Positions 59,057 to 64,000 of a DNA stretch of 64,000 nt are shown here, in pieces (positions within the stretch are counted from its first letter, which is position 1; each line of letters opens with the position of its first letter). The DNA lies in assembly GCF_016123485.1 (NCBI RefSeq), contig NZ_JADCKQ010000001.1, positions 310,001 to 374,000 of the forward strand. Reading direction: 5' to 3'. The position numbers and the translations under genes were made by a program. Source of the stretch: Halocynthiibacter styelae. Lineage in GTDB: Bacteria; Pseudomonadota; Alphaproteobacteria; Rhodobacterales; Rhodobacteraceae. Under the pieces are notes generated by a model. That model worked only from the letters and a program-made list of their open reading frames with translations, did not search any database and had not been told where the DNA came from.

Positions 59057-60484
59057 ATGAACGCCACCACTTCCGACCGCCCTGTTGTCACCCGTTTCGC
59101 GCCGTCTCCGACCGGTTATCTGCATATTGGCGGTGCGCGCACTGCCCTGTTCAACTGGCTTTATGCCCGGGGACGTGGCGGGAAATTCCTGCTGCGTATT
59201 GAAGACACGGACCGCGAACGCTCTACCCCTGAAGCCCACGCGGCCATTCTTCGCGGGATGAAATGGCTGGGTCTGGATTATGATGGCGAGGCCGTCAGTC
59301 AGTTTGAACGCGCGCCGCGTCACGCCGAAGTCGCCCATGACATGCTGTCAAATGGCAGAGCCTATAAATGCTTTTCCACCCAGGATGAAATTCAGGCGTT
59401 TCGCGATCAGGCAAAGGAAGACGGTCGTTCCACCCTGTTTCAGTCGCCCTGGCGCGATGTGGCTGCGGCGGATCACCCGGATCTGCCCTATGTGATCCGT
59501 GTCAAAGCCCCGCGTGACGGTGAAACTGTGATCCGCGATCAGGTGCAAGGTGATGTGACGTTTAAGAATTCCACGCTCGATGACATGATTTGTTTACGAT
59601 CTGATGGTACGCCGACTTATATGCTGGCGGTTGTTGTGGATGACCATGATATGGGCGTGACCCATGTGATCCGGGGGGATGACCACCTGGCCAATGCCGC
59701 ACGCCAGACGATGGTATACGAAGCCATGGGCTGGGACGTTCCTGTTTGGGCCCATATTCCGCTGATCCATGGTCAGGATGGTAAGAAACTGTCCAAACGC
59801 CATGGGGCTTTGGGTGCGGAAGAATATAAGGCCATGGGCTATCCCGCCGCTGCGATGCGTAACTATCTGGCACGTCTGGGCTGGAGTCATGGGGATGATG
59901 AATTCTTCTCTGACACGCAGGCGCTGGAGTGGTTCGATTTCAACGGCATCGGCAAAGGTGCCGCGCGCTTTGACTTTAAGAAGCTCGAAAATCTGTCCGG
60001 ACAGCATATTGCAGCCGAAGAAAATGCTGCACTGCTGCATGAAATCGCAGATTGGGCCGATGTTCAAAGTGACGTTGCGTTCACTCGCGATCAGATTTCG
60101 TTGATCGAACCCGGGTTGGATGCGATTAAAGGCAACGCGAAGAAATTCGCGGATATCATTGTTAAATCACACTTTAACTTGATTTCACGCCCGATTGAGA
60201 TCGAAGAGAAAGCGGCAAAGTATCTGGATGATGTATCCCGTTGTATACTGAAAGAATTGACGCCGCAGCTGCAAAATGCTAGTTGGACACGGGATGATCT
60301 TGAAGCCTGCGCAAATGATTTCTGCGCGGCGCATGAGATGAAATTCGGAAAACTTGCGGGGCCCATGCGTGCGGCCCTGGCCGGTCGGGCGGCAACACCA
60401 AGCGTCTTTGACATGATGCTGGTGCTTGGGCGCGAAGAAACATGCGCACGTTTACGTGATGCCGCTGAAGGTGGTGCCACATAA
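59057..60484 (+). CDS. gltX: Glutamyl-tRNA synthetase GltX
   Basis: GltX charges tRNA-Glu. The 475-residue class I enzyme has HIGG at 23-26 (HIGH equivalent), [33 protein letters not shown] and KKLSKRHGA (KMSKS). AAAGG lies 10 nt before ATG. Some alphaproteobacteria carry two GltX-type enzymes, one mischarging tRNA-Gln; this copy cannot be assigned by eye. Divergent from comEC. Confidence 0.96.
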   Translation: MNATTSDRPVVTRFAPSPTGYLHIGGARTALFNWLYARGRGGKFLLRIEDTDRERSTPEAHAAILRGMKWLGLDYDGEAVSQFERAPRHAEVAHDMLSNGRAYKCFSTQDEIQAFRDQAKEDGRSTLFQSPWRDVAAADHPDLPYVIRVKAPRDGETVIRDQVQGDVTFKNSTLDDMICLRSDGTPTYMLAVVVDDHDMGVTHVIRGDDHLANAARQTMVYEAMGWDVPVWAHIPLIHGQDGKKLSKRHGALGAEEYKAMGYPAAAMRNYLARLGWSHGDDEFFSDTQALEWFDFNGIGKGAARFDFKKLENLSGQHIAAEENAALLHEIADWADVQSDVAFTRDQISLIEPGLDAIKGNAKKFADIIVKSHFNLISRPIEIEEKAAKYLDDVSRCILKELTPQLQNASWTRDDLEACANDFCAAHEMKFGKLAGPMRAALAGRAATPSVFDMMLVLGREETCARLRDAAEGGAT

Positions 60485-60512
60485 ACCTATATAAGACGCA
60501 ATAATATATAGA

Positions 60513-60537
60513 GATGTCTCCGGTCCGCGGCGACATC
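60513..60537 (+). promoter_or_regulatory. Leader hairpin upstream of gltA
   Basis: GATGTC pairs with GACATC across a 13-nt GC-rich loop, 22 nt before the gltA start. A TATATA stretch just upstream (around 60505) could be a -10 element. Confidence 0.35.
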
Positions 60538-60558
60538 CACCACAGGAAAGGGAATAGA

Positions 60559-61854
60559 ATGTCCGATACACAGAAAACCGCAAAGCTCAGCTTTGGTGAT
60601 AAAGAGCTGGAATTGCCGATCTATTCTCCCACTGCCGGCCCTGATGTGATTGATATCCGTCGTCTGTATGCTGATGGCGGCGTCTTCACCTATGATCCGG
60701 GCTTTACATCCACGGCGTCCTGCGATTCGACCATCACCTTCATTGATGGTGGCAAAGGCGAACTGCTGCACCGTGGGTATCCGATTGATCAGCTGGCTGA
60801 GAAATCCCATTACCTCGAAGTCTGCTATCTGCTGCTGTATGGTGAACTGCCGTCCGCAACTGAACTGGAAGATTTTGAAGGCCGCGTGACCCGTCACACG
60901 ATGGTGCACGAACAGATGCACAACTTCTTCCGTGGTTTCCGCCGTGACGCCCACCCTATGGCGACCATGGTGGGTGTTGTTGGCGCTATGTCTGCGTTTT
61001 ATCACGACAGCCTTGATATTTCCGACCCGGATCAGCGCGAAGTTGCATCAATCCGGATGATCGCGAAGCTGCCGACAATCGCGGCGATGGCTTATAAATA
61101 TTCCATCGGCCAGCCATTTGTTTATCCGCGCAATGATCTGGATTACGCGTCTAACTTCCTGCGCATGTGCTTTGCCGTGCCTGCAGAAGATTACGAAGTG
61201 AACCCGATCCTGTCCCGCGCGATGGACCGTATCCTGACCCTGCATGCAGATCACGAACAGAACGCATCTACATCTACTGTGCGTCTGGCTGGGTCTTCCG
61301 GTGCCAACCCCTTCGCTTGTATTGCAGCTGGTATTGCGTGTCTCTGGGGCCCTGCCCACGGTGGTGCGAACCAGGCTTGTCTTGAGATGTTGAAAGAAAT
61401 CGGTTCTGTTGATCGCATTCCTGAATATATCGCACGCGCGAAGGACAAGGATGATCCATTCCGTCTGATGGGCTTTGGTCACCGTGTTTATAAAAACTTC
61501 GATCCACGCGCGACTGTGATGAAACAGTCTGCAGATGAAGTTCTGGATCTGCTGGGCGTTGAAAACAATCCGGTTCTTCAGGTGGCGAAAGAGCTTGAGA
61601 AAGCCGCACTGAATGATCCGTATTTCGCAGAAAAGAAACTTTTCCCGAATGTGGATTTCTATTCCGGCATCATCCTTGAAGCGATGGGTTTCCCGACCTC
61701 TATGTTCACACCAATCTTTGCCCTGTCCCGTACTGTCGGCTGGATTTCCCAGTGGAAAGAAATGATCGGTGACCCACAACAGAAAATCGGCCGCCCACGT
61801 CAGCTGTATCAGGGCGAAAGCGCCCGTGATTATGTGGATGTTGAGAAACGATAA
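60559..61854 (+). CDS. gltA: Citrate synthase GltA
   Basis: GltA condenses acetyl-CoA and oxaloacetate in the TCA cycle. From the ATG at 60559 (AAAGGGA upstream) it is 431 aa of the hexameric Gram-negative type: [47 protein letters not shown] with an active-site His, [28 protein letters not shown] with the second His, and a C-terminal [11 protein letters not shown] strong terminator follows. Confidence 0.97.
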   Translation: MSDTQKTAKLSFGDKELELPIYSPTAGPDVIDIRRLYADGGVFTYDPGFTSTASCDSTITFIDGGKGELLHRGYPIDQLAEKSHYLEVCYLLLYGELPSATELEDFEGRVTRHTMVHEQMHNFFRGFRRDAHPMATMVGVVGAMSAFYHDSLDISDPDQREVASIRMIAKLPTIAAMAYKYSIGQPFVYPRNDLDYASNFLRMCFAVPAEDYEVNPILSRAMDRILTLHADHEQNASTSTVRLAGSSGANPFACIAAGIACLWGPAHGGANQACLEMLKEIGSVDRIPEYIARAKDKDDPFRLMGFGHRVYKNFDPRATVMKQSADEVLDLLGVENNPVLQVAKELEKAALNDPYFAEKKLFPNVDFYSGIILEAMGFPTSMFTPIFALSRTVGWISQWKEMIGDPQQKIGRPRQLYQGESARDYVDVEKR

Positions 61855-61870
61855 GTTTCAAATTCTCATT

Positions 61871-61903
61871 AAAAAGCCCGCCTCTTCCGGCGGGCTTTTT
61901 TTT
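61871..61903. terminator. Strong terminator after gltA
   Basis: AAAAAGCCCGCC (61871-61882) pairs over 12 bp with GGCGGGCTTTTT (61889-61900), 6-nt loop, extended T-run. Confidence 0.92.
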
Positions 61904-61970
61904 AATTCTTCATGGTTTCTTCAATTCCATGGAATACCCCTGTTCCACTTCTTTTATCTGAGGTGTGAAC

Positions 61971-62387
61971 ATGTCCAGTGATACCATTTTTGAAGCCATA
62001 TTAAAAAGCCTTCCCGAAGCAGCGCTTCCTGATATTCCCAACAGGTTTCTGGCGCCACGTCAGATCCTTATCGTGGAAGGTTACACCATGATTTCGGCCG
62101 GGTTTCAGCATTCTGTACAAGATCCGGCATCGCAGTCTCTGTTCTCCCTGCGCCTGCATGGCAAACCCAGCCCAAGTTCTGAGGTCACCACCGGGTATAT
62201 TCACTTTGCAGATCGTATGGGGCTAAAGCCCCCCAGCTGGATCGCAGAGCGAAAAGAACTGAACATCTGGATGGATCTGCGCGGTATGGATCATGTGTTG
62301 ATGCAGTTAGGGCACCCTACCCGTTATATGTGGCGTGGCGAGTTTGCGAATGGTCATGTCTACGCGGATCTGCACAGCACACCATAA
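61971..62387 (+). CDS. Hypothetical soluble protein
   Basis: 138 residues, unrecognised, no signal peptide or membrane helix. GAGG lies 7 nt before the ATG at 61971. The mid-part reads like a beta-rich domain (ILIVEGYTMISAGF, FSLRLHG, TTGYIHFADRMG) ending WRGEFANGHVYADLHS. It stands alone between gltA and a DUF2087 gene. Confidence 0.6.
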   Translation: MSSDTIFEAILKSLPEAALPDIPNRFLAPRQILIVEGYTMISAGFQHSVQDPASQSLFSLRLHGKPSPSSEVTTGYIHFADRMGLKPPSWIAERKELNIWMDLRGMDHVLMQLGHPTRYMWRGEFANGHVYADLHSTP

Positions 62388-62581
62388 CGGCTTGCCCCTG
62401 CCAGATATCCCGGTTAACGTCCCCATACGGTCCACAGTTCACCGAGGCGTCGCCGGGATTCACCCACGCTAAACCTGCGAGAGACACAGACAACATCGCT
62501 TCCTTCTGACAGAGATGCGCCGTTGACAAGGGCGACCATCAACACCCCAACGGGCTGCGCATGTCATGCAAAGGATGCATT

Positions 62582-63097
62582 ATGTCTCGCGACACCACCT
62601 CGCTTTATATTGAAGATCTGTCCCATTTCGCAAAATCCCTGCGTGCCGGACTGACCGCCCGCGACGAAACACCCGGACATCTGGCCCTGCTTGGCCTGAT
62701 CGCAAAATCTGCAGGTCACGCGAATTATCAGAGCCTGAAAACAAGAGCCCTTCGTCCGGATGATACGAAACAGCACAGCACACAGATGAAACGGGCCCTG
62801 CGCGTGTTTGATGATCAGGGAGTCATGATCCGCTGGCCGAAGCAGACACAGGTTCAGGGTCTTTGCCTCTGGGTGTTCTGGGCTGATCTTCCACCAGGAC
62901 GCGCAATTACTGAACAAGACGTAAATGAAATTCTGAAGGAGCATAGCAGCTTCGGTGATCATGTTCTGATGCGCCGTTCACTGATTGATCACGGTCTTGC
63001 CCGGCGGGAGATCGACGGGCGTGCCTATTATCGTATCGAACAGGAACCTCATGATGAGGCCCTGCTTCTGATCCGGGAAATTCGCGGGCGGCGTTAA
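62582..63097 (+). CDS. DUF2087 domain protein
   Basis: From the ATG at 62582 (AAAGGA 6 nt upstream) it is 171 aa. The C-terminal half is DUF2087-like: ALRVFDDQGVMIRWPKQTQVQGLCLWVFW, then EQDVNEILKEH, DHVLMRRSLIDHGLARREIDGRAYYRI, a small winged-helix-like module often fused to or paired with regulators. The N-terminal part (LLGLIAKSAGHANYQSLKTRA) is typical of a short alphaproteobacterial helper domain. Its stop shares TTAA with the converging gene. Confidence 0.78.
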   Translation: MSRDTTSLYIEDLSHFAKSLRAGLTARDETPGHLALLGLIAKSAGHANYQSLKTRALRPDDTKQHSTQMKRALRVFDDQGVMIRWPKQTQVQGLCLWVFWADLPPGRAITEQDVNEILKEHSSFGDHVLMRRSLIDHGLARREIDGRAYYRIEQEPHDEALLLIREIRGRR

Positions 63098-63870
63098 CGT
63101 CCCTCAAAATCGGCTTTGCGGTTTTCAAGGAAGGCGACAACGCCTTCTTTGAAATCCCGGGTCTGGCCGCAACGCCCCTGCATGCTGGCCTCTGCATCCA
63201 ACTGATCAGACAGGGTGTTTTCCCAGGAACCACGCAGCGCACGTTTGGTCTGGCGATAGGTCACGGTCGGGCCGCTGGCCAGCTGCGCCACACGTTTGGC
63301 CCAGTGATCTGTGAAATCCGCGTCTGCCACTGCTTCCCAGATCATACCCCAGGTTTCAGCTTTGTCCGCAGTGACGGGTTCCGCAAAAAGCGCCATGCCC
63401 ATGGCACGCGCCGCACCAACCTGACGGGGCAGCCACCAGGTGCTGCCACCATCGGGCATAAGGCCAACCTGTGAGAATGCCTGCACAAACACCGCCGATT
63501 TCGTGGCAATCACCACATCAGCGGCCAGGGCAAGGCTTGCGCCCACGCCAGCAGCAGCACCATTCACCGCGGCCAGAGTCGGAATACGGCAGTTGAAGAT
63601 TGCCTCAAACATCGGGTCATATTCTTCGCGCAGGGTGCGTTCCAGATCGATATCGTCGATCTTCGCCTGATCACCCAGATCCTGCCCGGCGCAAAACGTC
63701 GAACCATTGCCGGTGATCGCCAGCGCGCGCGCAGATTTTTCCACTTCTTTCACCGCATGCAGGATTTCCGCACGCATCTGAGTATTCAGCGCATTTTTCG
63801 CCCCGGGGCGGTCGAGCATGAGAATAGCAACATCATTTTCGATGCTAAGGCGAATGGTCTCGTATTGCAT
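63094..63870 (-). CDS. Enoyl-CoA hydratase/isomerase family protein (PaaG-like)
   Basis: A 258-residue crotonase-fold enzyme. GSTFCAGQDLGD and NGAAAGVGASLALAADVVIA form the oxyanion hole and CoA site; FSQVGLMPDGGSTWWLPRQVG resembles PaaG, the ring-epoxide isomerase of phenylacetate degradation, but no paa gene is near, so the substrate is open. AGGAG lies 6 nt before the ATG at 63870. It follows the ccmH end by 26 nt. Confidence 0.9.
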   Translation of the reverse strand: MQYETIRLSIENDVAILMLDRPGAKNALNTQMRAEILHAVKEVEKSARALAITGNGSTFCAGQDLGDQAKIDDIDLERTLREEYDPMFEAIFNCRIPTLAAVNGAAAGVGASLALAADVVIATKSAVFVQAFSQVGLMPDGGSTWWLPRQVGAARAMGMALFAEPVTADKAETWGMIWEAVADADFTDHWAKRVAQLASGPTVTYRQTKRALRGSWENTLSDQLDAEASMQGRCGQTRDFKEGVVAFLENRKADFEGR

Positions 63871-63896
63871 GTCTCTCTCCTGCCCCATTTGGCGCC

Positions 63897-64000
63897 TTAT
63901 TCGTCCAGCAATTCTTTCAACCGCGCCTCTTCTGCGGCGCTCAGGCTGGCTGAACCGGACGGTTTAGATTTTCTTGAATATAGGAAGATTCCGCCCAACG
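63897..64000 (-). CDS. ccmH: Probable cytochrome c-type biogenesis protein CcmH (3' end only)
   Basis: Only the last 33 or so codons are present. The end of a membrane helix (GGIFLYSRKSK) is followed by LSAAEEARLKELLDE, the usual close of CcmH proteins, which reduce apocytochrome c for haem attachment. The identification rests on this tail alone. Confidence 0.5.
   Translation of the reverse strand, partial: LGGIFLYSRKSKPSGSASLSAAEEARLKELLDE

Overview
The window reads as chromosomal core DNA of a marine-type alphaproteobacterium, most likely a Rhodobacteraceae/Roseobacter-group member. The grounds are a CtrA master regulator beside its small inhibitor SciP, an alphaproteobacterial SOS operator (GAAC-N7-GAAC) in front of lexA, the LpxI form of the lipid A hydrolase, a fused two-domain peptide-type ABC ATPase, and the order trpG-trpD-trpC-moaC-moeA-lexA-comEC-gltX-gltA. 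GC content looks mid-50s by eye. No tRNA, rRNA, CRISPR array, transposase or prophage gene was found.

Layout. 1-5 kb (minus): recG (cut by the window edge), ligA, ctrA and sciP, divergent from mnmA. 6.2-8.5 kb: a small accessory patch (orphan secreted protein, YaeQ-family protein, zinc-ribbon membrane peptide, AhpD-like protein) that contains a decayed copy of the mnmA 3' end. 8.6-20.4 kb (minus): the envelope and lipid A superoperon pyrH-frr-uppS-cdsA-dxr-rseP-bamA-skp-fabZ-lpxA-lpxI-lpxB, without lpxD. 20.6-28.2 kb (plus): miaA, a gene-free leader, then a four-gene peptide-type ABC importer ending in a strong terminator. 28.2-34.8 kb (mostly minus): two tandem paralogous membrane proteins, a ThrE-like exporter, a lytic transglycosylase divergent from ssb, a TRAP-permease-like protein, aroB and aroK. 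34.9-38.9 kb (plus): a membrane peptide, a periplasmic protein of unknown function, xerD and a CorC/HlyC-type transporter. 38.9-41.3 kb (minus): a membrane protein and a HerA-like ATPase. 41.3-41.75 kb: a gene-free stretch with two plus-strand terminators that no coding gene explains. Then ialB. 42.4-46.7 kb (minus): lpxD with a dedicated acyl carrier protein and ketoacyl synthase, and an L,D-transpeptidase divergent from a YcbK-like protein. 48.5-50.0 kb (minus): a divergent polysaccharide deacetylase. 50.2-56.8 kb (plus): trpGD-ung-trpC-moaC-(GIY-YIG nuclease)-moeA-lexA. 56.8-64 kb: comEC (minus), gltX, gltA, two small genes, and an enoyl-CoA hydratase (minus) after the end of a probable ccmH (minus).

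How it works together. Most of the window is housekeeping: outer-membrane and lipid A biogenesis (bamA, skp, lpx genes, fabZ, rseP, cdsA, uppS, lpxD with its own ACP and KAS), DNA maintenance (recG, ligA, ssb, ung, lexA, xerD, HerA-like, comEC), cell-cycle control (ctrA, sciP), tRNA modification (mnmA, miaA), aromatic amino acid synthesis (aroK, aroB, trpGDC) and molybdopterin synthesis (moaC, moeA).

I did not find a clear new multi-gene system. The leads best worth a second look are the tandem putative sRNA units at 41.37-41.63 kb with a perfect 14-nt inverted repeat between them, the mnmA 3'-end relic flanking two orphan genes, the GIY-YIG/DUF4357 nuclease spliced between moaC and moeA by two ATGA overlaps, the 14-bp inverted repeat near 30.4 kb, and the palindromes in the ABC operon leader.
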